Assembly (NCBI GenBank): GCA_021782545.1
Contig: JAJXUW010000003.1
Span: 1 to 54,922, forward strand
DNA: 54,922 nt
Reading direction: 5' to 3'
DNA from: Deltaproteobacteria bacterium
Lineage (GTDB): Bacteria > Desulfobacterota > Desulfuromonadia > Geobacterales > Pseudopelobacteraceae
Below, piece after piece: positions 1 to 9,404 of the stretch. Each line of letters starts with the position of its first letter. Positions within the stretch are counted from its first letter, which is position 1. The notes below the pieces were generated by a model. That model made no database searches. It saw only the letters and a list, made by a program, of their open reading frames with translations, and had not been told where the DNA came from. The position numbers and the translations under genes are program-made.

Positions 1-658
1 TGTCACGGTCGAACAGTGCATCGAAGGCGAGCATCCCGCGTTCCTGCAACAGCGACAGTATCTCGTTGATGGCATCGGCAATAGTAATCGTTTCATAACC
101 AATCACTTCATGCACCCGGACGGTTGGCACCCGTGTCAGAAGCGCCCGGAACGACTCGGCCAGCTCAAACAGATCAAGCTCAAGGATCCCGTCATCGGCC
201 GGTGGAACCAGTTCGGGCACCACGACACGCCGGGCAAAGACCTCCCTGCCCAATAACTCCCGCTCACCCAGGTGTTGACCGGCCTCTTTGTAACGCTGAT
301 AGTCAAGCAGACGTCGTACCAATTCGGTACGGGGGTCCTCCTCCTGCTCTCCCTCGCCTTCCTCAGGTTCAGGGTCGGGTAACAGCATGCGCGACTTGAT
401 TTGCAGCAAGGTTGAGGCCATGACCAGAAAATCGCCGGCGACCTCCAGGTTCAGCTCCTTCAAAAACGAGAGGTACTCCAGGTACTGCTTGGTAATCAGG
501 GCGATCGGAATATCATAGATATCCAGTTCGTTCTTACGGATCAGGTGCAGCAGCAGATCCAGCGGCCCTTCAAAGGTGTCCAGCCTGACGTTGTAAAAGG
601 AGGATGGCGGCGTCCCCCCTCCTGAAGAAAACAAAGCGGCATCTGCCGGATCGCCCAT
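1..658 (-). CDS. scpA: Segregation and condensation protein A (ScpA), C-terminus beyond window start
   Basis: My reverse-strand translation from ATG at 658 reads MGDPADAALFSSGGG...SFYNVRLDTFEGPLDLLLHLIRKNELDIYDIPIALITKQYLEYL..., the ScpA N-terminal signature; open to the window edge and so absent from the ORF track. Confidence 0.93.
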   Translation of the reverse strand, partial: MGDPADAALFSSGGGTPPSSFYNVRLDTFEGPLDLLLHLIRKNELDIYDIPIALITKQYLEYLSFLKELNLEVAGDFLVMASTLLQIKSRMLLPDPEPEEGEGEQEEDPRTELVRRLLDYQRYKEAGQHLGERELLGREVFARRVVVPELVPPADDGILELDLFELAESFRALLTRVPTVRVHEVIGYETITIADAINEILSLLQERGMLAFDALFDRD

Positions 659-659
659 G

Positions 660-1646
660 TCAGACCTTCAGCGCTGCGCGAACGTCCTGAATGGTCTTCT
701 TCGCCTCAATCGCGGCGCGGCGACTGCCTTCTGTCAGAAGATCGTCGACAAAACCTGCATTCTGGGACAGTTGTTCACGTTTGGCCCGGAACGGCGCAAG
801 TCGCTCGTTGAGGTGCTCAATCAGGATTTTTTTGCATTCAACGCAGCCAATGCTGGCGTTTTTGCAGGCCGGAATGATCTCATCCTGTTTTTCTTGTGGC
901 ACATAGATCCGGTGCAGGTTAAAGGCTACACATTGGTCGGGGTCGCCAGGGTCGGCACGCCGAATCCGCTGCGTGTCAGTCACCATCCCCTTGATCTTGG
1001 CGGCGGTCTCGTCGGCGGTCTCGGAGAGATAGATCGAGTTGCCGTAGGACTTGCTCATCTTGCGGCCATCCAGCCCAAGCAGCTTGGGGGTTTCGGTTAA
1101 GAGCGCCTCCGGTTCCGGAAAGACCTCGCAGTGGTACAGATGGTTGAAACGCCGCGCAATCTCACGGGTGATCTCCAGATGTGGCAGCTGATCATGCCCC
1201 ACCGGCACATGCTGTGCCTTGTACAGGATGATGTCGGCCGCCATCAGCACCGGATACCCCAGAAAGCCGAAGGTAGAAAGATCGCGTTGTTCGATGTTTT
1301 CCAGCATCTCCTTGTAGGTGGGATTACGCTCCAACCAGGAGACCGGCGTAATCATCCCCAGGATCAGATTGAGCTCGGCATGCTGATCCACCTGACTCTG
1401 CTCAAAAACGAGGCATTTTTGCGGATCAAGTCCGAACGCGACCCAGTCAAGTACCATCTCGCGGGTGGAGTTCTTGATCCCCGCCGTATCGGCGTATTCC
1501 GTGGTCAGCGAGTGCCAGTCCGCAACAAAGAAAAAACAGTCGAACCGATCCTGGAGCCTTACCCAGTTTTCCAGCACGCCATGGTAATGGCCGATATGAA
1601 GGCGCCCGGTGGGGCGCATACCGCTGACAATGCGCTGCTTTTGCAT
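660..1646 (-). CDS. trpS: Tryptophanyl-tRNA synthetase
   Basis: Class I aaRS motifs GMRPTGRLHIGHYHG (HIGH) and KMSKSYGN (KMSKS); TrpRS length 328 aa. Confidence 0.96.
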   Translation of the reverse strand: MQKQRIVSGMRPTGRLHIGHYHGVLENWVRLQDRFDCFFFVADWHSLTTEYADTAGIKNSTREMVLDWVAFGLDPQKCLVFEQSQVDQHAELNLILGMITPVSWLERNPTYKEMLENIEQRDLSTFGFLGYPVLMAADIILYKAQHVPVGHDQLPHLEITREIARRFNHLYHCEVFPEPEALLTETPKLLGLDGRKMSKSYGNSIYLSETADETAAKIKGMVTDTQRIRRADPGDPDQCVAFNLHRIYVPQEKQDEIIPACKNASIGCVECKKILIEHLNERLAPFRAKREQLSQNAGFVDDLLTEGSRRAAIEAKKTIQDVRAALKV

Positions 1647-1663
1647 GTACGTACTACCTCGTT

Positions 1664-2344
1664 TCAGAAGATCTTGAAGCTTGCCACCCCATAGACCAGC
1701 ATGCTGTAGGGACCTGCCAGGAGATCGATACCGGTGGCGAGAATTGGCGAAAGGATGTAGGAAAAAATCGGCGTGAAAAATACCAGCAGGATGATGATAA
1801 TCATGCCGTACGGCTCTATCCGGCCCAACGCCATGGCCTGACGATAAGGCAGAAGCCCCACAAGCACCCGTCCACCATCCAAGGGTGGAATCGGGATCAT
1901 GTTAAAGATCGCCAGCAGTAGGTTGATGTAGATCGAGAAGGCCAGCATATACTCGACCGGTTTCAGCAGTTGCAGCGCCGTGGAAGCCTCCAGGGTACCG
2001 AACGAAAAATCGGGAAGAATCCGCAACAAGGCGGCGGAGGCCAAGGCCAGCGTCAGATTGGTAACGGGGCCGGCCGCCGATACCCAGACCATATCACGTT
2101 TGGGATTTCTCAGGTTTTCAATCATCACCGGCACCGGTTTGGCCCAACCAATCCCCACAATGAACAGCATCAAGGTACCGATGATATCGATATGTTTGAG
2201 CGGATTTAGGGTGAGCCGCCCTTCCATCTTGGCGGTGGGATCACCGAACCTCCAGGCCACAAAACCATGGGAGACCTCATGGCAGGTGATAGCGAACAGG
2301 CCCGGAACCAGCTTGATGGACAGCTTAAGCAGAAACTCGTCCAC
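1664..2344 (-). CDS. Site-2-protease-like (M50 family) membrane metallopeptidase
   Basis: HEVSHG (HExxH) and NMIPIPPLDGGRV motifs, multiple TM segments; GTG start at 2344 preceded by GGAGGAATT is preferred over the longer ORF start at 2449. Confidence 0.88.
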   Translation of the reverse strand: MDEFLLKLSIKLVPGLFAITCHEVSHGFVAWRFGDPTAKMEGRLTLNPLKHIDIIGTLMLFIVGIGWAKPVPVMIENLRNPKRDMVWVSAAGPVTNLTLALASAALLRILPDFSFGTLEASTALQLLKPVEYMLAFSIYINLLLAIFNMIPIPPLDGGRVLVGLLPYRQAMALGRIEPYGMIIIILLVFFTPIFSYILSPILATGIDLLAGPYSMLVYGVASFKIF

Positions 2345-2417
2345 AATTCCTCCACGCAATTTCAAAGTGTGCGTTATTACCACGAAAGCAAGCGTGGCGT
2401 CAATTGAGCCAACAGAA

Positions 2418-2441
2418 AAGGGCGGCATCGCTGCCGCCCTT
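2418..2441 (-). terminator. Rho-independent terminator downstream of glnA
   Basis: Perfect 10-bp stem AAGGGCGGCA / TGCCGCCCTT with 4-nt loop; minus-strand read continues TTCTGTT. Confidence 0.8.
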
Positions 2442-2470
2442 CTGCACACATGAACCGCAATACCAATCGA

Positions 2471-3883
2471 TCAGATGTCGTAATACAGGGCAAACTCCAG
2501 CGGCACCGGACGCATACGAACCGGATTGACTTCGGCCTCCGTCTTGTACTCGATCCACTTCTCGATCACATCGGGGGTGAATACGTCACCTTTCAGCAGG
2601 AACTCATGATCGGCCTCCAGACACTTGAGGGCCTCTTCCAGGGTGCCGGGAGCGGACGGGATATCCTTCAGCTCTTCCGGGGACAGCCCGTAGATATCCT
2701 TGTCCAACGGTTGGCCCGGATCGATCTTGTTCTCGATACCATCAAGGCCGGCCATCAGCATGGCGGCAAAGGCCAGGTAGCCGTTACAGGACGGGTCGGG
2801 AGTCCGGTATTCGATCCGCTTGGCCTTCGGGTTAGTGGAGAACATCGGAATCCGCAACGAAGCGGAGCGGTTTCGGCTGGAGTAGGCCATGTTGACCGGT
2901 GCCTCGAAGCCCGGCACCAGACGCTTGTAGGAGTTGGTGGTTGGGTTGGTGAAGGCGCACAGGGCCTTGGCGTGCTTGATGATACCACCGATATACCAGA
3001 GGGCGATCTGGGACAGCCCTCCGTACTTGTCGCCGGCAAACAGGTTCTGGCCATCTTTCCAGATCGACTGGTGGCAGTGCATACCGGAACCGTTATCGCC
3101 ATACAGCGGCTTGGGCATAAAGGTAACGGTCTTGCCGTTACGGTTTGCAACGTTCTTGATGATGTACTTGAACCACTGCAGATCGTCGGCCATGGAAACC
3201 AGCGAGTTGAAACGCATGTCGATCTCGGCCTGGCCGCCGGTGGCCACCTCATGGTGCTGACATTCGACGCGGATACCGACCTTCTGCAGTTCCATCACCA
3301 TCTCGTTGCGCAGGTCGTTCATGGAGTCGGTGGGGGCAACCGGAAAGTAGCCTTCCTTGTGGCGCGGCTTGTAGCCAAGGTTGGGAAACTCTTCACGACC
3401 GCTGTTCCAAGCACCTTCGACCGAGTCGACCAGATAGAAGGACTGATTGGCGGAAGAGTCATAACGGACTTCGTCGAAGATAAAAAATTCGGCTTCGGGT
3501 CCGAAGTAGGCGGTATCACCGAGACCGGTGGACTTCAGATAGGCCTCGGCCTTGCGGGCGATGTTACGCGGGTCGCGGCTGTAATCCTCTTTGGTGATCG
3601 GGTCGAAGATATTGCAGATCAGCGACAGAGTCGGAATTGCGGTAAAGGGATCCATCTTTGCCGTGGCAGGATCGGGGAGAATGATCATATCGGAGGCATG
3701 AATCGGTTGCCACCCGCGGATAGAGGAACCGTCGAAGCCTTGGCCGTCCTCAAAGGTGTCCTCGCCAAATTCGCTCATCGGCACGGTAAAATGCTGCCAG
3801 ATGCCAACAAAATCCATGAATTTAAAATCAACCATCAAGGCGCCATTTTCTTTGGCAAACTCTACTACCTGTTTCGGGGTCAT
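2471..3883 (-). CDS. glnA: Glutamine synthetase type I
   Basis: GlnA motifs [27 protein letters not shown], and [10 protein letters not shown] around the adenylylation-site tyrosine; 470 aa. Confidence 0.97.
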   Translation of the reverse strand: MTPKQVVEFAKENGALMVDFKFMDFVGIWQHFTVPMSEFGEDTFEDGQGFDGSSIRGWQPIHASDMIILPDPATAKMDPFTAIPTLSLICNIFDPITKEDYSRDPRNIARKAEAYLKSTGLGDTAYFGPEAEFFIFDEVRYDSSANQSFYLVDSVEGAWNSGREEFPNLGYKPRHKEGYFPVAPTDSMNDLRNEMVMELQKVGIRVECQHHEVATGGQAEIDMRFNSLVSMADDLQWFKYIIKNVANRNGKTVTFMPKPLYGDNGSGMHCHQSIWKDGQNLFAGDKYGGLSQIALWYIGGIIKHAKALCAFTNPTTNSYKRLVPGFEAPVNMAYSSRNRSASLRIPMFSTNPKAKRIEYRTPDPSCNGYLAFAAMLMAGLDGIENKIDPGQPLDKDIYGLSPEELKDIPSAPGTLEEALKCLEADHEFLLKGDVFTPDVIEKWIEYKTEAEVNPVRMRPVPLEFALYYDI

Positions 3884-3938
3884 CTAACGTCTCCTTTCAA
3901 GATGTCGTGCTGATTGTAACACTGGTACCTACGTAACT

Positions 3939-4406
<468 letters not shown>

Positions 4407-4499
4407 TCATTTAATTCCTGCTCCTGCTCGAATGGGAAAACAAAACATTGCTGCATAATAATAAGGCACAACAATCTAATGTGGTCATTAATTAGGCAC

Positions 4500-5225
4500 T
4501 CAAACGGCTAATTCTTTGAGTTCACGTATAATTTCTACTTGACGCTGGTTGATGTAGTAGGCAAGTGACTGCTGTGAATGACGCTCGGCATGAAATTCCA
4601 GTATGCATGTCGGCGACGGGAAATCCTCGGTGATCTTTACCACCCTCGCACTGGCACCAATTTCGCTGAAGGACAGGTCTTCAACCGACTTGAGCTTAAG
4701 GATCAGGTTTACCTCTTTGCCGACCTCTAGGCAGCCTAAAGGGCCATTAACCTGAAGCGCTACACCACCAAGCGAGATATCCCGCACGGTGGCAGGGATG
4801 ATATCGTCCTCGCAATGGATGTCGGCATCCGGCCGCCGGGCATCATCAAGGCAGACCCGAACGAAACGCCGCAGGTCAGAACGGATCTTTGCATAGTGGA
4901 AACGGCTGAGGATAACCTTTTTACGGGTGGCGCTGACATAAAAAACTTCCCCCACCAAGTCTTCCGGCACGGGACTCTTCTCGTGGGACCGGATCAGGAC
5001 TTTCTTTTCGAAGGTGATAACCTTGGCCTGATACTCGTGGACCTCAAACTCGGCCATATCATTTTCTACCGACACCAGCCGTGCATCATAGGAAACCGGA
5101 ATCTCTTTGTAGTAGTTCAGGAAAGAGAAGGTCTCCCCCACCATCCCTTTCAAAAACTGCACGATCAGTAGGCCGTCCTCCCGCTCAGAACCGCGCACCA
5201 CCTTGTCGTAGTAAGAAAAATCCAC
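4500..5225 (-). CDS. PilZ domain protein (YcgR-like)
   Basis: RSDLRRFVRV (RxxxR) followed by VRDISLGGVALQV (D/NxSxxG) in the C-terminal half. Confidence 0.85.
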   Translation of the reverse strand: MDFSYYDKVVRGSEREDGLLIVQFLKGMVGETFSFLNYYKEIPVSYDARLVSVENDMAEFEVHEYQAKVITFEKKVLIRSHEKSPVPEDLVGEVFYVSATRKKVILSRFHYAKIRSDLRRFVRVCLDDARRPDADIHCEDDIIPATVRDISLGGVALQVNGPLGCLEVGKEVNLILKLKSVEDLSFSEIGASARVVKITEDFPSPTCILEFHAERHSQQSLAYYINQRQVEIIRELKELAV

Positions 5226-5352
5226 GTATGATCCTTGGTATTCGTTTGGTGCAGGTGCAGCCCAGAAGAAGCGATTGCATTACACCTGGCAACCTTCTAT
5301 ACTCCTGAAACCAATTGTATCTATCAAAAAACAAGAGCCACCTCAAGCCCCT

Positions 5353-6192
5353 ATGCAAAAAAATATGCACTTTCCCCCTGTCCTGACGTCACCAGGTGGT
5401 GTCGTCGTCGTGCTCTGCATGGCATGCCTGTTCGGCAAACCGCCTGCAATCAGGGCCGATATTTACCGTTTTGTCACCGTAGATGGGGTGGAGAGCTTTA
5501 CCGATGCACCGCTCAAAAAAGATGCACAGATTGTACTAAAGGACGAAAAAAAAGCGCGGCGCAGGGTTTCGGCAAGATCCTTGTCGCGGAGCGCAGCCAT
5601 GCATAAACAACCGGCCCCTTCACTGCAGGAGATCGTTGAAAAGACCATACAGGCGCAGGTATCAAACGGAGAAGGCAAGGCAACCACCAGTACCGAGACA
5701 ACCCTTCCGGTGAGTGGTCCGATAACCTCAGTGGTCGGCATGCGTATCGACCCCTTTGACGGCACGTGGCGCCACCATAACGGTATTGACATTGCTGTTC
5801 CTGATGGTACGCCGGTCAAGGCGGTGTCAGACGGGACCGTGCTCTACAGCGGGCTGCGCGCCGGTTATGGCTGGACCGTGCTCTTGGAACATGACAACGG
5901 CATGATCACCCTGTATGCCCACAACAGCAGGATTACTGCCGAAGCGGGGCAGATGGTAAAAAAGGGTGAAACCATTGCGTTATCCGGCAATACCGGCCGT
6001 TCTACCGGTCCCCATGTGCATTTTGAGGCATGGCAGGCTGGTGCCAATATCACCCCCGCCTTCATGCCGGGCAGCGGTATAAAAATTGCCGCAATTCCAG
6101 GATACACCCACCGGGCAAAGCCTCATTTCCGCAAACAAGTACTGGCAGACGGCTCTCTTTTGATCACCAACCTGCCCGGCACCGCTCACTAG
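5353..6192 (+). CDS. Secreted M23 family (LytM/NlpD-like) metallopeptidase
   Basis: Signal peptide from Met 5353; RIDPFDGTWRHHNGIDIAVPDGTPVKAVSDGTV and GPHVHFEAW motifs of M23 peptidases. Confidence 0.9.
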   Translation: MQKNMHFPPVLTSPGGVVVVLCMACLFGKPPAIRADIYRFVTVDGVESFTDAPLKKDAQIVLKDEKKARRRVSARSLSRSAAMHKQPAPSLQEIVEKTIQAQVSNGEGKATTSTETTLPVSGPITSVVGMRIDPFDGTWRHHNGIDIAVPDGTPVKAVSDGTVLYSGLRAGYGWTVLLEHDNGMITLYAHNSRITAEAGQMVKKGETIALSGNTGRSTGPHVHFEAWQAGANITPAFMPGSGIKIAAIPGYTHRAKPHFRKQVLADGSLLITNLPGTAH

Positions 6193-7352
6193 TGAAACAG
6201 GTTTTGGACCAGTATGCCCGCCTGCTTGAAACAGAAGAGGCTGCACAACCGGGTAACATAGCCATTGCCTGTCGCGATGACGGCATCGAGACGACGGGGC
6301 CATCTGATCTTGCGATGTTGGCGGTACAAGTCCTTGAAAGGCTGGCGGTGACGGCAATAATCGTCGCCGTACCAGCGCGTCCCTATCCCGACCTGTTGTT
6401 GCAACGTACGTGGCCGTGCACCGACTGCATCGCACCGCGGGATTCGGAATCGCGTTCGTCACTGCATGATATCCCACTGGTTGCCACGACCGCCCTGCCT
6501 GAAGAACTCCCTGCCGCCATCGCCTCTGCCCTGACGCGCCGTAAAGGCTGCATCGTCGCTACCGGATGCCTGGTATCCCAAGGTGCGCTCACTGTAGAAC
6601 AGGCCTATATCGCCTGGTCATCGCTGTATCACGCCAGCTCCATCAAATACCTTGACGACCTGTTGCAGTATGGCCGGAAGGTGCCGGGAGAGGTGGGGGT
6701 GGCTGACCTGGTTCGAAGGCACTGCACGGCACTCTCGACCGCCCTGCAGCCCGCTTTCGGAACCGGCCCGTTCCACGATGAACACCAGATCACTGCCGAG
6801 CTTATGGCAGTCGGCCGGGCAACCGTCAGGATGGGACTGGTAGATTCCTTTTTCGGTAACATCTCCTATGCTGCTCTTGATGCATGCTATATCTCACAGA
6901 CTTCAGCCCGTCTGGATCAACTGGAACGGCAGATAGACGTGATCCCTTTCGACAACTCCTCAACTGCAGGGGTTACGGCCTCCAGCGAACTGCCGACCCA
7001 CCGGTCAATCCTGGCGGCAACCGGATGCAAAGCCATACTGCACGGTCATCCGCTCTTCTCGGTGGTGATGAGTTTCTTCAGCAACCCGACGCCATATCCC
7101 GACATTGATCAGGTCTGCGGCATCCCGGTAGTAGGTGGCGAAAGTGGTCAGGGGGGGATGGCGGAGACGCTGCCGCGCGCCTTTGTCTTAACCGGGGCAC
7201 GGTCAGTCATTGTGCGGGGGCATGGGGTATTCAGTGTCGGCAGTGTCGATTTTAACGAGGCCTTTTCCGGTCTGGTGACAACAGAACGGCACTGCAGGGA
7301 GGAATACTGCCGGCAACTTGAGGCAAGACTTTCAACGACAACGATGGGCTAG
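6192..7352 (+). CDS. Class II aldolase/adducin-like protein, apparently tandem (degenerate N-terminal half, more intact C-terminal half)
   Basis: C-terminal half GNISYAALDACYIS...SSELPTHRSIL...ILHGHPLF...VIVRGHGVFSVG; N-terminal half GNIAIACRDDGIETTGPSDL...CIVATGCLVSQGALTVEQAYIAWSSLYHASSIKYLDDLL resembles the same fold without His motifs. GTG start at 6192 overlaps the upstream stop. Confidence 0.75.
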   Translation: MKQVLDQYARLLETEEAAQPGNIAIACRDDGIETTGPSDLAMLAVQVLERLAVTAIIVAVPARPYPDLLLQRTWPCTDCIAPRDSESRSSLHDIPLVATTALPEELPAAIASALTRRKGCIVATGCLVSQGALTVEQAYIAWSSLYHASSIKYLDDLLQYGRKVPGEVGVADLVRRHCTALSTALQPAFGTGPFHDEHQITAELMAVGRATVRMGLVDSFFGNISYAALDACYISQTSARLDQLERQIDVIPFDNSSTAGVTASSELPTHRSILAATGCKAILHGHPLFSVVMSFFSNPTPYPDIDQVCGIPVVGGESGQGGMAETLPRAFVLTGARSVIVRGHGVFSVGSVDFNEAFSGLVTTERHCREEYCRQLEARLSTTTMG

Positions 7353-7358
7353 AAACCA

Positions 7359-7390
7359 AGAAGAGGCGTGGAACAATCCACGCCTCTTCT
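7359..7390. terminator. Bidirectional rho-independent terminator between convergent genes
   Basis: Perfect 13-bp inverted repeat AGAAGAGGCGTGG-AACAAT-CCACGCCTCTTCT between convergent genes. Confidence 0.8.
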
Positions 7391-7414
7391 CAATCGGCCT
7401 ATACACTAGAGGGA

Positions 7415-7717
7415 TCAGCAGCCCGCTGTCTTGCGGAACAGCTTGCTACGGTTTTTGCCGCCAGCATCGTCATATTTACAACGGATCTCGTCGCCGACAA
7501 CAATGCGGCGATCGCGGAGCTTATCCAGAGTCAGGTTATCGGTGACCATAATCGGCACCTTGTTGCCGGTCTTATTGTCTTTCAAAATCACCGTGGCAGC
7601 GTTCCCGGCCCACTGAATCCTCTCCACAACGCCCACAATCTTCTGGTCAGCAGCAAAAGCCATCGAAGATACGCCAAGCATAACAACGACAATCAGAACA
7701 GACACGAACTTTTTCAT
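7415..7717 (-). CDS. Small exported protein of unknown function
   Basis: Met at 7717 with GGAG SD; signal peptide MKKFVSVLIVVVMLGVSSMAFA; about 78-residue mature chain ending in Cys. Confidence 0.75.
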   Translation of the reverse strand: MKKFVSVLIVVVMLGVSSMAFAADQKIVGVVERIQWAGNAATVILKDNKTGNKVPIMVTDNLTLDKLRDRRIVVGDEIRCKYDDAGGKNRSKLFRKTAGC

Positions 7718-7800
7718 GGTGCAGACTCCTTTTCGGTGATGAAGATATCGATCCAGAAGCAAGCCATCAATGTGCGCGAATATAAGCAAAATTTCACTTT

Positions 7801-9318
7801 TTAGCAAGGTCTTTCATCTGATCGGCCAGCCCCACCTGCGCGGCGGCCGTAACGTGTCAGCAGCTCACTCCAACGGGCTGCCAGTTCAGGTGTCAGCTGT
7901 CCCGGCCGCATACGCCAGCCCCAGTTGCCATCAGGCGTCCCTGGCCGATTCATCCGTGCCTCAGAAGCAAGGCCCAGTAGATCCTGCATCGGCAGAATGG
8001 CCGTCTTTGCCACGGACATCAAGGCCGTGCGGATCAGATCCTTGGCCGGTTCCCTTCCCGTGGTACCCAGATAGGCGGTCATCGCCGCATACACGGCAGG
8101 TGGCAGCGTCGAAGACCACCCGTACGTCGTATCATTATCATGGGTACCGGTGTAGACGACGCAATTGGCCCGATGGTTATGCGGCAGATACGGGTTTGAC
8201 GCATCCGAATCAAAGGCAAACTGCAATATCTTCATCCCCGGCAGGCCGAACTGGTCGCGCAACGCCGCAACCTGCGGGGTAATCACCCCCAGGTCTTCGG
8301 CAATAAACGGAAGCCCTCCCACGGCAGCCCGCACCGCCTCGAAAAAACTGGCGCCGGGGCCGGCCACCCAGCTCCCCTCAATAGCGGTCTTGGAAGAGGC
8401 CGGCACCTGCCAGGAGGCCTCAAAGCCCCTGAAATGGTCAATTCTAACGATTTCGAACTGATCCAGCAACTGCCTGATCCGGGCGATCCACCAGCCATAC
8501 CCTTCATACGCCATGGCATCCCAGTTATACAGCGGGTTTCCCCACAGCTGTCCTGTCTTGCTGAAGTAATCCGGAGGCACACCGGCCACGGAGGTCGGCC
8601 GCCCCGACGCATCAAGCAGAAAAAGATGCTGGTTACACCAGACATCAGCCGAATCATGGGCCACAAAAATCGGCAGGTCGCCGATGATGCCGATCCCCCG
8701 TTCCGCGGCGTAGCGTTTTGCCTGTTGCCACTGACGCCAGACCTGCCACTGCTGATACTTCTGGGCACCTATTTCGGTGCCGAAGGTCGTGGAGGCCTGT
8801 CTGCAGGCCTCCTGATTTCGCACGGCAAGCTCCTTGGCCCAACTGGTCCAGGGGCGGCCTTGATACTGCCGTTTCAAGGCCTGATACAAGGCATAATCGT
8901 GAAGCCAGTAGGCACTGTCACAAAAATGCCAGAATTCCTCAAGGCGCGGTGTCTGCCCCTGACTGAAAAAACGCTCCGCAGCAGTTGAGAGCAGCCGCCT
9001 TTTACGCTGGAAAGCCTCGTTAAAATCGACACATCCTTCCGAAATGACGCTCGACAAGGCCTCCTTTGGCAGGTCACCCTCCTCTACCAGAGACTGCATG
9101 TCGATCATGAGCGGGTTGCCGGCAAAGGCCGAGTAGGCTGAATACGGTGAATTTCCGGCAGCAGGCGGACCGAGCGGCAGGACCTGCCAGTACGAAAATC
9201 CACTCTGGGAAAGAAAATCGAGGAAGCCGTACAGCTCCCGTCCCAAGGTACCGACCCCCTCGCCCCCCGGAAGTGAGGTCGGATGCAACAAGACCCCGGC
9301 CCGCCGTCTGCCCGTCAT
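7801..9318 (-). CDS. malQ: 4-alpha-glucanotransferase (amylomaltase)
   Basis: GH77 motifs: LHPTSLPGG, YWQVLPLGPPAAGNSPYSAYSAFAGNPLMID, RIDHFRGFEASW, AEDLGVI, GTHDNDTTYGW; ATG at 9318 with GAGGAG SD. Confidence 0.95.
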   Translation of the reverse strand: MTGRRRAGVLLHPTSLPGGEGVGTLGRELYGFLDFLSQSGFSYWQVLPLGPPAAGNSPYSAYSAFAGNPLMIDMQSLVEEGDLPKEALSSVISEGCVDFNEAFQRKRRLLSTAAERFFSQGQTPRLEEFWHFCDSAYWLHDYALYQALKRQYQGRPWTSWAKELAVRNQEACRQASTTFGTEIGAQKYQQWQVWRQWQQAKRYAAERGIGIIGDLPIFVAHDSADVWCNQHLFLLDASGRPTSVAGVPPDYFSKTGQLWGNPLYNWDAMAYEGYGWWIARIRQLLDQFEIVRIDHFRGFEASWQVPASSKTAIEGSWVAGPGASFFEAVRAAVGGLPFIAEDLGVITPQVAALRDQFGLPGMKILQFAFDSDASNPYLPHNHRANCVVYTGTHDNDTTYGWSSTLPPAVYAAMTAYLGTTGREPAKDLIRTALMSVAKTAILPMQDLLGLASEARMNRPGTPDGNWGWRMRPGQLTPELAARWSELLTRYGRRAGGAGRSDERPC

Positions 9319-9347
9319 AGGTGCTCCTCTGTACTGTCTGATAGTGT

Positions 9348-9375
9348 TTGAATTAGCCGAATTGTACGCTATAGT
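9348..9375 (+). promoter_or_regulatory. Possible sigma-70 promoter for the HEAT-repeat gene
   Basis: TTGAAT-N16-TATAGT in the divergent malQ/HEAT intergenic region; sequence match only. Confidence 0.35.
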
Positions 9376-9404
9376 CAAACCATCCCACGCTGCGGAGCAA
9401 GAGT

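Noticed and set aside
124-399. 91-aa plus-strand ORF at the window start
   Set aside because: Antisense to scpA, which was identified on the minus strand.
2450-3913. 487-aa plus-strand ORF antisense to glnA
   Set aside because: Mirror ORF over strongly conserved GlnA with no recognisable domain; high-GC codon bias creates such antisense frames.
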